A stretch of 64,000 nucleotides of DNA from Thermosporothrix hazakensis. Its GTDB lineage: Bacteria > Chloroflexota > Ktedonobacteria > Ktedonobacterales > Ktedonobacteraceae. The notes under the pieces were generated by a model. It was not told the origin of the DNA, ran no database searches, and saw only the letters and a list, made by a program, of their open reading frames with translations. Position numbers and translations under genes: made by a program. Shown one piece after another: positions 34,046 to 43,161 of the stretch. The DNA is taken from NCBI RefSeq assembly GCF_003253565.1, contig NZ_QKUF01000002.1, positions 186,001 through 250,000 on the forward strand. The letters run 5' to 3'. The first letter of the stretch is position 1. Every line of letters starts with the position of its first letter.

Positions 34046-34273
34046 GTGAAGAATCACCAGGGATGGTCAGGGATTACAGAAGGAATCTTAACCATACATA
34101 TCGGTACCTCGATGCTCGGGGCAGTACTGTATGCCACTAACCTGCTTATTGCCCATCTAAAAAACAAGAAGCAGCTTTCCGAGGTTGAGGACAGATTATT
34201 GAAAGATCTGGAAGCATTTACCATCACCATTGACCCATTCGTCAGTCAGAAACAGGGAGACCCAGAACAATGA
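34046..34273 (+). CDS. Small hypothetical protein with a hydrophobic segment
   Basis: A 75-residue product beginning at GTG with AGGAG eight bases upstream. Residues 8-38 (GILTIHIGTSMLGAVLYATN and following) are hydrophobic and may be one membrane helix; the rest is Lys/Glu-rich (NKKQLSEVEDRLLKDLEAF), likely helical. It overlaps the following gene by 4 bp, so the two are coupled. The size, overlap and palindromic promoter resemble a toxin-antitoxin or small regulator pair; I recognise no family. Confidence 0.6.
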   Translation: MKNHQGWSGITEGILTIHIGTSMLGAVLYATNLLIAHLKNKKQLSEVEDRLLKDLEAFTITIDPFVSQKQGDPEQ

Positions 34274-34674
34274 CCATGCGGCTTTCACTCCATAGCATCC
34301 TACTCGATACTGGACTGACCCCTCAGCAGATCGACTGTGGAAAAACCTGGACTATTACCAAGATGCTCTTAGGGCTACGTGTCAAACGAAGTGAAGCGGA
34401 AAAGATTATTGCCGCCCTGAATCGCTACACAGGGAGACAGTATCAGGTCGAAGACTTCCTTGACGATTTCCTGACCGAGCTTCCACAGGAAGTCATTGAC
34501 GCAAAACTTGCCGAACTGAATGAGCTCCATCGTCAGTGGCAGGAAGCCCGGGGCACTGAACAGGGCCCACAGCTTGCCCGACGCATCATCGAACTCAAGC
34601 AATGGCTCAAAAAGCACGATGTCTTCATTCAGTTCTATGAAGCCCTCAATTGTTATGCATCCTACGAATGGTGA
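34270..34674 (+). CDS. Small protein with HTH-like N-terminus, coupled to preceding gene
   Basis: 134 residues. The segment WTITKMLLGLRVKRSEAEKI with the following IIAALNRYTGRQYQVEDF matches the last helices of XRE-type helix-turn-helix domains (pattern: S/T-I-xx-hh-xG-xx-Vxxxx-A-xx-hhxAL...TGxxYxxEDF). The C-terminal half (about 75-125) is Leu/Glu/Gln-rich and probably coiled. It shares an ATGA overlap with the upstream gene. It is a candidate autoregulator. Function unknown. Confidence 0.62.
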   Translation: MTMRLSLHSILLDTGLTPQQIDCGKTWTITKMLLGLRVKRSEAEKIIAALNRYTGRQYQVEDFLDDFLTELPQEVIDAKLAELNELHRQWQEARGTEQGPQLARRIIELKQWLKKHDVFIQFYEALNCYASYEW

Positions 34675-34806
34675 AACAGGTTTCTTCTACAAGCAGGAAA
34701 GCGAGACAATGCCGTGTTTCCTTTCCCGCTTGTGCCCTCGCACTTCAAGCCAGCCCGTGATACACTGTGCATACAAGCAGACAACAACTGGCAAGGAGAA
34801 AACAGC

Positions 34807-35610
34807 ATGACTTTTCAGAGGGCATATCCACCCGCCGTCCCCGCCTCTGGACCCGCATACTGGCTACCGTTCAGACAAGGCAAACTGCTCACACAGCATG
34901 GCCTCATTCAAGCCAGTAGCGACCTCCCCGAGGGCATTCACCCGCTCTACATCGGTACCCTCGATGGCATCCCCTGCCTCGCCTGGGAGCTGGATGACAA
35001 TGCCACCATTCCCGAGAGCTGGCAACCAACCGCGGTCCGCGCCCTCTTTGGCACTATCGATGAGGCCGCCTACAGCGCTGTTGGCTACGCGATGCACCTG
35101 CTCTACTGGGTGAGAACGCATCGCTATTGCCCTACCTGCGCTCAGCCGCTTGGTCCACTCTCCGAACAATGGTCGCGCCAATGCCCAGCCTGCGGCTATA
35201 TCGGCTATCCACCGGTATCACCTGCAATCCTGGTGCTGATACATGATGGTGACCGTGTGCTCCTCACCCATAAGCCGGGCTGGAACGCACGCTACAGCGT
35301 CATCGCCGGCTTTGTTGAGCCCGGGGAGTCGCTGGAAGAATGCGTCAGGCGCGAGGTGATGGAAGAAGTCGGCGTGGAAATCACCGATATCGTCTACAAA
35401 AGCAGCCAACCGTGGCCCTACCCGCAGCAGCTTATGGTCGCGTATACTGCCCGCTACGTCAGCGGGGATATCAGGCTTGACGAGGCCGAACTTGATGACG
35501 CCCGCTGGTTCCGCTACGACAACCTGCCAGAGATTCCCGCACCTCTGAGCCTCTCTTATCACCTGATCGCCGATTGGGCTCGCGAGCGTAGCGAACAGCA
35601 GCAGCACTGA
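34807..35610 (+). CDS. nudC: NUDIX hydrolase, NADH pyrophosphatase (NudC-like)
   Basis: A 267-residue NudC-type enzyme that hydrolyses NAD(H), or removes NAD caps from RNA, to yield NMN. It has the zinc ribbon CPTC...CPAC (about residues 110-131), the full Nudix box GFVEPGESLEECVRREVMEE with VG, and the SQPWPYPQQLM motif downstream, which is specific to NADH pyrophosphatases. The start at 34807 follows AAGGAG; an upstream frame start at 34714 has no ribosome site. A single gene with a shared bidirectional terminator. Confidence 0.93.
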   Translation: MTFQRAYPPAVPASGPAYWLPFRQGKLLTQHGLIQASSDLPEGIHPLYIGTLDGIPCLAWELDDNATIPESWQPTAVRALFGTIDEAAYSAVGYAMHLLYWVRTHRYCPTCAQPLGPLSEQWSRQCPACGYIGYPPVSPAILVLIHDGDRVLLTHKPGWNARYSVIAGFVEPGESLEECVRREVMEEVGVEITDIVYKSSQPWPYPQQLMVAYTARYVSGDIRLDEAELDDARWFRYDNLPEIPAPLSLSYHLIADWARERSEQQQH

Positions 35611-35618
35611 ACAGCGAA

Positions 35619-35650
35619 AAAGTGGAGTGCAACGATACACTCCACTCTCA
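35619..35650. terminator. Bidirectional terminator between nudC and GH2 gene
   Basis: AGTGGAGTG and CACTCCACT form a perfect 9-bp stem. On the minus strand it is followed by TTTTTCGC, so it is best as terminator of the GH2 gene, and it also closes nudC. Confidence 0.82.
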
Positions 35651-35679
35651 GAGCATTCAAGCAAATAGTTGTTCTTGCC

Positions 35680-37467
35680 CTATGCCTGTTGCTCGATTGC
35701 TGCCGTACGCTGCTGAATCGAGCGCAAACGCTCCATATCGAACTTCACCCGCCGATCGAAGGTGTAGATCCCATTCTGCTCCTGGTAAACATCGGTAAGC
35801 TGCGTGTAACAATACCCGAACATATGCGGATTATCGAGCAGCACGTTACAGAGACCCTCGAAGCGCTGGTAGAATTCCTCAATCGAGCGAGGAGCGGTGC
35901 CATAACCCCAGCTTGTGGTGTCGTCGCCCGGCTCCCGCTCGGAGTTCCACCAGATACCACCGAACTCGCTCACAAAATAAGGCTGTCCGCGATAGGGCAA
36001 TGAGATCGCGCGCCCGTTATGTTCGTTCACAAAGGGCTTGCCCTCCGCCAGTCCTGCATGATTGCTGGCAAAGCGCACCGGATCCTGTTCATAGTCATGG
36101 CTATCATAGATGTCACTTGCGTCAACGCGATGGCTATAGCCGGAAGCATCCAGAATCGGACGCGTGGAGTCAAATGCTCGCGCCGCAAGGAATAGCGCCC
36201 GCGTCATGTCATCAAGCACAGTGATGGTATCGGTGAGGGGCTGCCAGGTCTCATTGAGTGCGCACCAACCAACAATGGCGGGATGCGAGTAATCACGCTC
36301 AAGCGCCTCAAGCCACTGCGAGACATAGCTGACATCCGGCTTCTGATGATCTTCCACAGGTCCATAGCCGCCACATCCCCAGTCAGGCAACTCACCCCAG
36401 ACAAGATACCCCAGGCGATCCGCATGATACAGGAAACGCTCCTCAAATACCTTCTGATGCAGACGTGCCCCGTTAAAGCCAGCCTCTATACTCAGTTCGA
36501 TATCGCGACGCAGTGCCTCATCACTGGGAGCCGTCATAATGCCATCGGGATAGTAGCCCTGATCAAGCACCAACCGCTGAAAGATGGTCTTGCCGTTGAT
36601 CTTCACTGCCTGCCCCTCAATCGTCACGCTGCGCAGGCCCGCATAGCTGCTCGCCTGATCGATGACCGTTTCTCCCTCAAGAAGCTGAATGTCCAGATCA
36701 TAGAGATAGGGAGCGCCCGGCGCCCAGAGGTGACGACGCTCGGCGGGAATCGGCAACGTAAGCTGTGGCGCGAAATCCTGATCGGCGGGACAACGTACAG
36801 TGCAGACGACTCCCTCCTGATCGCGCAGCGTTGCCTGGACAGTCATTCCAGTGCGTGGGCCGCTCAACGGTTGCACCAGATGGAAGCAGCTATTCGCGAC
36901 ATCGGGCGTAATCCGCGGACGACCGAGCGCGGTCGGCGGCACAGGCTCCATCCAGACAGTCTGCCAGATGCCCGTAGTACGAGTGTAGAGACAGCCATAG
37001 TTGCCATAGCGCTGCGACTGCTTGCCCCGGGCCTTCGGTGAGCGAGCATCATCACGAGCGCGCACAACTAATGTGATCTCGCTTCCGGCCAGTGTTGCAG
37101 GCAACTCAACGCTGAACGGGGTAAAGCCTCCCCGATGGCGCCCCAGCTCCTGCCCATTCACCCAGACGGTCGCGTCATAGTCGACAGCCTGAAAATGCAG
37201 CAGGATGCGCTGCCCGGCCCACTCGGCAGGGATACTCACCTGCCGCCGATACCAGACAGCGGGCATGAAATCAGTGTTCCCGATGCCTGAAAGCTCGGAC
37301 TCCGGACAGAACGGCACCTGAATGCGCTCGCTTAATTCACGCTCCAGCAGCCCACGCTCAAGACCGCTATCTCCTGCATCAATCTCAAATTGCCACTCTC
37401 CGTTCAAACACTGCCACGAAGAGCGCACAAACTGCGGACGCGGGTACTCAGCACGGGGTTGTACCAT
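35680..37467 (-). CDS. Glycoside hydrolase family 2 enzyme (beta-galactosidase-like)
   Basis: 595 residues, cytoplasmic by the absence of a signal peptide. The N-terminal sugar-binding jelly roll (WQCLNGEWQFEID, WYRRQV, ATVWVNGQELGRHRGGFTPF), an immunoglobulin-like middle domain and a TIM barrel follow in order. The barrel has GFNGARLHQK, WCALNETW (acid/base Glu after Asn) and FVSEFGG (nucleophile Glu). The start at 37467 has AAGGAGG upstream; the track-length extension beyond it reaches into the promoter region. It is divergent from an AraC regulator that most likely controls it. The glycan is unknown; beta-glycosides of galactose, glucuronate or mannose are possible. Confidence 0.9.
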   Translation of the reverse strand: MVQPRAEYPRPQFVRSSWQCLNGEWQFEIDAGDSGLERGLLERELSERIQVPFCPESELSGIGNTDFMPAVWYRRQVSIPAEWAGQRILLHFQAVDYDATVWVNGQELGRHRGGFTPFSVELPATLAGSEITLVVRARDDARSPKARGKQSQRYGNYGCLYTRTTGIWQTVWMEPVPPTALGRPRITPDVANSCFHLVQPLSGPRTGMTVQATLRDQEGVVCTVRCPADQDFAPQLTLPIPAERRHLWAPGAPYLYDLDIQLLEGETVIDQASSYAGLRSVTIEGQAVKINGKTIFQRLVLDQGYYPDGIMTAPSDEALRRDIELSIEAGFNGARLHQKVFEERFLYHADRLGYLVWGELPDWGCGGYGPVEDHQKPDVSYVSQWLEALERDYSHPAIVGWCALNETWQPLTDTITVLDDMTRALFLAARAFDSTRPILDASGYSHRVDASDIYDSHDYEQDPVRFASNHAGLAEGKPFVNEHNGRAISLPYRGQPYFVSEFGGIWWNSEREPGDDTTSWGYGTAPRSIEEFYQRFEGLCNVLLDNPHMFGYCYTQLTDVYQEQNGIYTFDRRVKFDMERLRSIQQRTAAIEQQA

Positions 37468-37560
37468 AACGTTTCCTCCTTGATATCTGCGACATTGCCA
37501 GTTTCTTTGAAAAAAGCACAGGCTTGTATGGTATAGTATCTGGAAAAAAGGCAAAAATCC

Positions 37561-38400
37561 ATGAGTGAGACCCAAGCAGACCTTCGTGAAACCCACATTG
37601 TTGGCGCTGATACAGATGAACAGATGGTCGGGAAACAGGCCTGTCCGGCGCTTGGCTTTTATCGGATTCAGCTTACGGGCATTTCAAAGGCGCTTCCCCC
37701 CTTCCGCTTCGTGCGCGTGCGACCCTCGATGAGTCAGATTCTTGTCTGTCTCTCCGGATGCGGCTCCGTCTTGATTGACGGCCAGTGGACTCCCTGCACG
37801 CGCGGCATGGCCTATGTCACGCCTCCCGACTGCCTGCATGCCTATCATGCGGAAAGCGCCTGGGAAATCTGCTGGATCACCTATAACGAAGATCCTCCGG
37901 GACAGCCAATGGTGGCAGTCAAGCGCCCCACGCTGCTGGAAATCGACCCGTATCCGCTCGCCGCCTCTATAGAAGGACTCTATCGCGAATATATCGGAGC
38001 AGCAGAGCAGGCAGTGATGCAGCAATGGACACAGCTTATCCATATTCATGCACAGCGGATTGTCGGTCCGGTCCATATGGAGCGCCGTCTTCAGCAGCTC
38101 TGGGAGCGCGTCAACGCCGACATCGCCGCCCCGTGGACAAATGAGCGGCTGGCAGCAAAGATCGGGATCAGCAGCGAACAATTACGCCGTCTCTGTCAGC
38201 ACTATCTGGGACGCAGCCCGATGAAGCATGTCACGTTATTGCGCATGAGGCGGGCAATCACCCTGCTGGCAAGCGAATACTATACCATTGAGGAGATTTC
38301 CGAGCGCGTCGGCTATGAAAACCCTTTTGCCTTCAGCACGGCCTTCAAGCGGCTGATGGGTATCTCTCCCTCGCAGTATCGCCGCCAGCTTCATCAATAA
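37561..38400 (+). CDS. AraC-family transcriptional regulator
   Basis: 279 residues. The N-terminal 130 residues form a cupin-like sugar-sensing domain (QILVCLSGCGSVLIDG, GMAYVTPPDCLHAYHAES). The C-terminal double HTH shows NERLAAKIGISSEQLRRLCQ and the AraC signature EEISERVGYENPFAFSTAFK with ...GISPSQYRR. It is divergent from the GH2 gene with a 93-bp gap holding both promoters (TATAGT near 37533), so control of that hydrolase by its sugar product is likely. Terminator downstream. Confidence 0.92.
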   Translation: MSETQADLRETHIVGADTDEQMVGKQACPALGFYRIQLTGISKALPPFRFVRVRPSMSQILVCLSGCGSVLIDGQWTPCTRGMAYVTPPDCLHAYHAESAWEICWITYNEDPPGQPMVAVKRPTLLEIDPYPLAASIEGLYREYIGAAEQAVMQQWTQLIHIHAQRIVGPVHMERRLQQLWERVNADIAAPWTNERLAAKIGISSEQLRRLCQHYLGRSPMKHVTLLRMRRAITLLASEYYTIEEISERVGYENPFAFSTAFKRLMGISPSQYRRQLHQ

Positions 38401-38404
38401 AAAA

Positions 38405-38440
38405 AGAGAGGCCGTCCAGACACTGGGACGACCTCTCCCC
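38405..38440 (+). terminator. Terminator after araC-type regulator
   Basis: GAGAGGCCGTCC pairs with GGACGACCTCTC around AGACACTG with one mismatch pair. T content downstream is low, but A-runs upstream would serve the minus strand. Confidence 0.6.
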
Positions 38441-39042
38441 GGGACGAAGAGCCTATCCATCTTTGAGCTGCCCCGGGCCTCTCTACACGCTTCACCCCTT
38501 CATCTCTCCACGCATTCAGTTCACCGCAACCTGAGCACAAATACCAGCAACAGCAACCGTTTCCCGCCTGCCATACAAGCTGTGCTGGCTACTCTCGCCT
38601 CTGCCGGCGCTCAAAGCGTGGTAGCTGCTGCGCCCTCCTGACACCGCAGCAACGTGTCGCTCTCTGATCCCTCAAACAGAGCAATAGTGTTCAACTCAAA
38701 AGAAAATAGATTATTCATTGTAGAAACTGTAATTCTCACTTTAGCGGTAGAACATATTGCTTCTAAGATCAAGTATAAGCATGTATCATCATATGTCAAT
38801 AAAACAAACGTTCTTTTCACGATGTTTTCACATTCCACAGGAAAAAGGAAGTACAGAGAAGAGCAAGCAAGGATCCAGGTGACAAACATTGGAGTGAAGC
38901 CTGTGCAACTCACTTCAACTCAAAACACACAACACCACACGACAACCAGGAAGAGGACCGATCTCTATTGGCTTCATACCTGCCCTCAGTAGAGTCATAG
39001 CAGTGCAAAGCGTGTCAATTTTTTGCATGTATTTGGAACCTG
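38441..39042. other. Intergenic region without supported genes
   Basis: About 600 bp, AT-rich in its middle (38690-38850). Two overlapping frames of about 100 residues exist on opposite strands, but neither has a ribosome site or family motif. No repeat or RNA gene is evident. Confidence 0.55.
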
Positions 39043-39080
39043 AAAAAAAAGATGTACCGCCCGATACACGACGGTACATG
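39043..39080 (-). terminator. Rho-independent terminator after FadR-type regulator
   Basis: ATGTACCG and CGGTACAT form a perfect 8-bp stem. On the minus strand it is followed by C and eight T. Confidence 0.88.
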
Positions 39081-39096
39081 CACTCGTTTGTGATGC

Positions 39097-39813
39097 TCAC
39101 TTCCCCACCTGTGTATGTGCCAGGCGCCGATGAATGCCGTCAAAATGCTCAACCATCGCCGCCGCCGCTGCGCTGCCATCTCCCGCCGCCAGCGCATCCA
39201 GAATACGGCGGTGCGCCTCGACGGTCGCCAGAGGGTGCTCAGAGAGCCCCGGCAGCTCAGAACGAACCACATGAAATATATCCCAGAATGCCTGTAGCAG
39301 CTTCACAATCAGGGTATTTCCGAGCGGACGATACAGGACCTCATGAAACGCACGATCCTCTTCCGGGAAGAGCTCACCCCGCGTTGCGCGCGCCTCCATT
39401 CCCGCGACAAGTACCCGCAGATCAGCCAGGTGAGCAGGGGTTGTCACCTCGGGCAAGCGGGTAACAAGCTCACATTCCAGAATCTGGCGCACTTCTAGCA
39501 GTTCACGCAATGTCTGAAGATCCTGCGGAGCCTCAAACAGTACCCGGAACGATAGCCCTGTAACCAGCGCCTGAAGCGAGAGGTTGCCAACAAACGTCCC
39601 CTGCCCGTGCCGTGTCTCAACAATGCCAACCGTCTGCAATACTTTGATCGCCTCGCGCACGGCATTGCGGCTGACCTGAAGTTCGGCTGCAAGCTCCGTC
39701 TCTCCGGGCAAGGGCGAACCCGGCGTCAAATGATGTTCAATAATATACCGTTTGATATACTCCTGTATATTCTGTTGCAATGCTTCATTTCGTGGTGAAG
39801 ATCTGGCAACCAT
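39097..39813 (-). CDS. GntR-family regulator, FadR/FCD subfamily
   Basis: About 238 residues. The N-terminal winged helix shows PLPGETELAAELQVSRNAVR and GQGTFVG. The all-helical FCD domain follows, with RELLEVRQILE, FHEVLYRPLGN and EAHRRILDALAAGD giving likely metal-binding His and Asp. The ATG at 39813 and a GTG at 39819 both follow AAGGAG; I list the ATG. It is divergent from the NanT-like transporter, and E. coli NanR is of the same subfamily, so sialate-responsive control of the nan genes is a good inference. Its upstream region has TTGTAGGACAA-type repeats. Confidence 0.9.
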   Translation of the reverse strand: MVARSSPRNEALQQNIQEYIKRYIIEHHLTPGSPLPGETELAAELQVSRNAVREAIKVLQTVGIVETRHGQGTFVGNLSLQALVTGLSFRVLFEAPQDLQTLRELLEVRQILECELVTRLPEVTTPAHLADLRVLVAGMEARATRGELFPEEDRAFHEVLYRPLGNTLIVKLLQAFWDIFHVVRSELPGLSEHPLATVEAHRRILDALAAGDGSAAAAAMVEHFDGIHRRLAHTQVGK

Positions 39814-39861
39814 CGCCACTTGACTCCTTCTCAAGTTGTGTTGTACACTGCCTTTATCAAC

Positions 39862-39921
39862 TTGTAGGACAACTATATTGAGAGTTAGAATGTCTCTCAA
39901 AAAGATATGACATCCTACAAG
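39862..39921. promoter_or_regulatory. Candidate FadR-type operators
   Basis: TTGTAGGACAA (39862-39872) has TTGT/ACAA arms around AGG, the form used by FCD-type GntR proteins. An inverted partial copy, ATCCTACAAG, lies at 39912-39921. Both are between the regulator and the nanT-like gene. Confidence 0.55.
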
Positions 39922-40134
39922 CTGGCTTTTCACCATTATACCATAAAGGAGGGATCGTTAACGCATCATCTGATACGGGCAGGATACAGCATGGTATCAC
40001 TGTCTATACAGGAAGCGAAAAAGACGTACATATTTCCTTCAACGGTTGAAGCAATTGCAACGAACGCACGCATCACAAACTGATGATCTGACGAGCGCCT
40101 GTATTTACTGTATAAGTGAAAGGGAGTAGAACCT

Positions 40135-41424
40135 ATGGCAATGGCTGCCAGACCCTGGTATAAAGATCTTAGCGGCCAGCACTGGCGCGCCTTCTGGGCC
40201 GCCTGGATTGGCTATGCACTGGATGGTTTCGACTTTGTCCTTATCACCTATGTTTTGACGAATATTGCAGACGAATTCCACCTCGACCTCGTGACTGCCA
40301 GTACCCTGATCAGTGCCTCCTTCATCACCCGCTGGCTTGGGGGCGCAGTTGTCGGCAGTATCGCCGATCGTATCGGGCGTAAAAACGCCATGATTGCCGG
40401 TATCTGGCTCTACGCGCTTGGGACCTTCCTCTGTGGCTTCGCCTGGAACTACTGGTCACTGTTTGCCTTTCGCCTGATCGTGGGCCTGGGTATGGCTGGT
40501 GAGTATAGCGCCAGTTCGCTCTATGTGCTTGAGAGTTGGCCCAAACACGTACGCAATAAGGCGAGTGGCTTCCTGATTTCTGGCTATAATGTCGGAAGTC
40601 TGGTCGTCGCTTTTATTTACCCCTTTATTACCGCTCATTTCGGGTGGAGAGTGCTCTTCTATATTGGCATCGTGCCCGTTATTCTGACACTCTACATGCG
40701 CAAGAACCTGCCCGAGCATACCGAATGGCAACAGACATCTACCGAAAAAGCGGGCGGCATCTCGTTCTTTAAGCTCTTCTCACCGCGCATCCTGCCAGTG
40801 TTTATCGCGATCACGCTCTTTATCTTTGCCGCGTTTCTCTATAGCTGGCCCGTACAATCGCTGTTGCCGACCTACCTGAAATCGATTGGCTACGATGCAA
40901 CTGGCGTCTCACAGGTGATGTTCGCGGCAAACTTCGGGACACTGCTTGGCTGCATCTTTGCGGGCTTCCTGGGCGATCGCGTCGGAACCAGGCGAGCGTA
41001 TATCTATTCGCTGCTGATCTCATTGGTGCTGATTCTCCCCTTCTTCATCATTGGCAAAGCGAACATCTGGCTGCTTGGTCTGTTGATCTTCGTGCTGCTC
41101 TTTGTCAGCCAGGGGATTGCGGGACTGCATCCGAAGTTTATGTCAATGTACTTCGCGCCTGAGGTGCGAGGCTCCGGCGTTGGCGTGGCCTACAATCTCG
41201 GCTCACTTGGTGGTGCAATTGCGCCGATCTGGGGAGCCTTTTTCGCGAACCTGATGGGTCTGGGGACTGCCTTAGCCGTGCTTATGTTTTTCTGGACTTT
41301 TGTCGTTGTTGCGCTCGTTGTCTTTGATGTTCCGGGGCGCCTGTTACAACGCACAGCCGGGATCAGATCCTATGAGGTCCAGAATACCACACCTGAAGGA
41401 ACAGTAGAGCCATCACAGGTATAA
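40135..41424 (+). CDS. nanT: MFS transporter, NanT-like (probable sialic acid:proton symporter)
   Basis: A 429-residue, twelve-helix MFS permease. It begins WYKDLSGQHWRAFWAAWIGY and has LDGFDFVLITYVLT, the A-motif GSIADRIGRKNA, ESWPKHVRNKASGFLISG, FLYSWPVQSLLPTYLK and LGTALA. As I recall it, this order and wording match E. coli NanT closely, although the E. coli protein has two extra helices in the middle that this shorter one may lack. It follows AAAGGGAG and is 25 bp before the NanA-like gene. The transport role is inferred from similarity and context. Confidence 0.85.
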   Translation: MAMAARPWYKDLSGQHWRAFWAAWIGYALDGFDFVLITYVLTNIADEFHLDLVTASTLISASFITRWLGGAVVGSIADRIGRKNAMIAGIWLYALGTFLCGFAWNYWSLFAFRLIVGLGMAGEYSASSLYVLESWPKHVRNKASGFLISGYNVGSLVVAFIYPFITAHFGWRVLFYIGIVPVILTLYMRKNLPEHTEWQQTSTEKAGGISFFKLFSPRILPVFIAITLFIFAAFLYSWPVQSLLPTYLKSIGYDATGVSQVMFAANFGTLLGCIFAGFLGDRVGTRRAYIYSLLISLVLILPFFIIGKANIWLLGLLIFVLLFVSQGIAGLHPKFMSMYFAPEVRGSGVGVAYNLGSLGGAIAPIWGAFFANLMGLGTALAVLMFFWTFVVVALVVFDVPGRLLQRTAGIRSYEVQNTTPEGTVEPSQV

Positions 41425-41449
41425 TACGTAGAAATAAGGAGAGAAGAAG

Positions 41450-42370
41450 ATGCAAGCAGCTCGCTTGAGTGGCATTGTGCCACCACTCAGCACACCGATG
41501 ACCGAAACCTTCGAGATTGATATTCCCTCGCTGGAAAAGCTGATTACCTTTCAACTGGACGCAGGTGTGCATGGCCTGTTCGCGCTCGGCTCCACAAGCG
41601 AGGTCGCATTTCTGACCGATGCGCAACGAGCGACCGTGCTGGATGTCGTGGTGCGTTGTGTGGCCGGTCAGGTTCCCGTCCTGGCTGGAACTATCGATAT
41701 GACGACCACTCGCGTGATTGAACATGCTCGCGCCGCTGAAAAAGCAAGGGCAGATGCGTTGGTTGTCACTGCGCCATTCTATACACGCATCGGTCAGGCC
41801 GAAATCAAAGCGCATTTCCGACAGGTGCATGAAGCAGTCGACCTGCCGATCTTTGCCTACGATATCCCGGTTGCGGTCCACAGCAAGCTTGAGCGCTCGA
41901 CCGTGCTCGAACTGGCTGAGCAGCAGATTATTAGCGGTCTTAAGGATAGTAGCGGAGATGAAGCGAACTTCCGGGGACTGGTCATGGCACAGGCAGCCCA
42001 TCCTGATTTCAGCGTCTTCACCGGCTCGGAGTTGCTTGCCGACGTAGCCCTGTTCATGGGTGCGAGTGGTGTGGTGCCGGGTCTGGGCAACGTCGATCCC
42101 GTCGGCTATGTGCGACTCTATGAAGCAGCGCATCGGGGCGATTGGGTAGCCGCTCGCCAGGAGCAGGAGCGCCTGTACCGCCTCTTCGATATCGTGAATG
42201 TGGGGCTTCGCCGTATGGCAATCGGATCGTCCGCGATGGGGGCATTCAAAACCGCGCTTCAGCTTCGTGGCATCATCGCGACAAACGTTGTGGGTCGGCC
42301 TCAGCTCCGGCTCAACGATGATGAGGTTGCACAGGTGCGCCGCGCGCTTGTTGCAGCCAACCTCCTCTAA
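41450..42370 (+). CDS. nanA: DHDPS/NAL-family aldolase, probable N-acetylneuraminate lyase
   Basis: A 306-residue class I aldolase. GSTSE (47-51) matches the family's carboxylate loop (GSTGE in most). Tyr137 in IFAYDIP and the Schiff-base Lys165 in ISGLKDSSGD fall at the same numbers as in E. coli NanA. It would cleave N-acetylneuraminate to pyruvate and N-acetylmannosamine. AAGGAG precedes the ATG, and the gene is co-transcribed with the transporter. The same fold also includes dihydrodipicolinate synthase and KDG aldolases, so the substrate rests on the nan neighbours. Confidence 0.85.
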   Translation: MQAARLSGIVPPLSTPMTETFEIDIPSLEKLITFQLDAGVHGLFALGSTSEVAFLTDAQRATVLDVVVRCVAGQVPVLAGTIDMTTTRVIEHARAAEKARADALVVTAPFYTRIGQAEIKAHFRQVHEAVDLPIFAYDIPVAVHSKLERSTVLELAEQQIISGLKDSSGDEANFRGLVMAQAAHPDFSVFTGSELLADVALFMGASGVVPGLGNVDPVGYVRLYEAAHRGDWVAARQEQERLYRLFDIVNVGLRRMAIGSSAMGAFKTALQLRGIIATNVVGRPQLRLNDDEVAQVRRALVAANLL

Positions 42371-42374
42371 ACAG

Positions 42375-42414
42375 GAAAGCGAGGGGCCTGCCCTACAAGG
42401 CTCCTCTTCCGCTT
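42375..42414. terminator. Hairpin between convergent nanA-like and GntR genes
   Basis: AAGCGAGGGGCC can pair with GGCTCCTCTTCCGCTT with a bulge. It lies between convergent stops and probably works both ways. Confidence 0.5.
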
Positions 42415-43161
42415 CTATTGACCCAGACGGCGCACATTCAAACCGAGGCTGTACTTATCCCCGCAGTAGAGCGACTCGACATACTCAAATGGCCCTCGGT
42501 CCTTCGCGCTGGTCAGCCGTCGAATCCGCAACAGAGCACTCCCGGGAGCAACCCGAAGCAGGCGCGCCACCTCCTCGCTTGCGTTGACCGCCTCAACCAC
42601 TTCCTCCGCGTAATCCGCTGAGAGGTTATATTCTCGCTCCAGCACCTCGTACAGCGAGACCCGATCAAGATCGGTTCGCCTGACCAGCCCGGGACAGAGC
42701 GCGGCGGGAAGGAAGACTGTCTCAAGCGCCATTGGCACATCATTCGCGAGTCGCAAACGCCGCAGACAGACGGCCCCTTCATGGGCTGCGACCTTGAGCA
42801 TCTGCGCCTGCTCCTCTTCCAGAAAAACAAGCTCCTGACGTAAAACGATCGAGCCGGGAGTCAGGCCGCGCTGTCGCATATCCTCGCTGAAGCTGGCGAG
42901 CCCGCGCACGTTCTTGCGAATCAACCGCTCGGCCACAAAGGTGCCTGAGCCGCGCCGCCGCACCAGCAAGCCCGCCTCTTCCAGATCAGCCAGAGCGCGA
43001 CGCACTGTCAGGCGACTATAGCCATAGCGCTCACTCAGCGCCCGCTCGGAAGCCAGACGCGTTCCCGCCGCCAGACGTCCCGACGTAATCTCCGCGGCCA
43101 GATGGTCGCGCAACCGGGTATAGAGCGGCCCATCAGTCGGCTGCCTGACCTCGTCTTCCAT
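42415..43161 (-). CDS. GntR-family regulator, HutC/UTRA subfamily
   Basis: About 248 residues. The winged helix has AGTRLASERALSERYGYSRLTVRRAL and RRRGSGTFVAE, and the UTRA effector domain runs from about 80 (RGLASFSEDMRQRGL, EGAVCLRRLRLAND, ALETVFLP, RIRRLTSAKD) to the end (YVESLYCGDKYSL). UTRA regulators bind sugar phosphates or amino sugars. I place the start at 43161 (GGAG nearby), which overlaps the 3' end of the ROK gene by 29 bp, so it is the third gene of the nanE-ROK-gntR operon. The TGGTACGTACCA palindrome upstream of that operon is a likely target. Confidence 0.9.
   Translation of the reverse strand: MEDEVRQPTDGPLYTRLRDHLAAEITSGRLAAGTRLASERALSERYGYSRLTVRRALADLEEAGLLVRRRGSGTFVAERLIRKNVRGLASFSEDMRQRGLTPGSIVLRQELVFLEEEQAQMLKVAAHEGAVCLRRLRLANDVPMALETVFLPAALCPGLVRRTDLDRVSLYEVLEREYNLSADYAEEVVEAVNASEEVARLLRVAPGSALLRIRRLTSAKDRGPFEYVESLYCGDKYSLGLNVRRLGQ

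Noticed and set aside
38611..38992. Two overlapping frames of about 100 residues on opposite strands
   Set aside because: Neither has a ribosome site or family motif; the region reads as intergenic.
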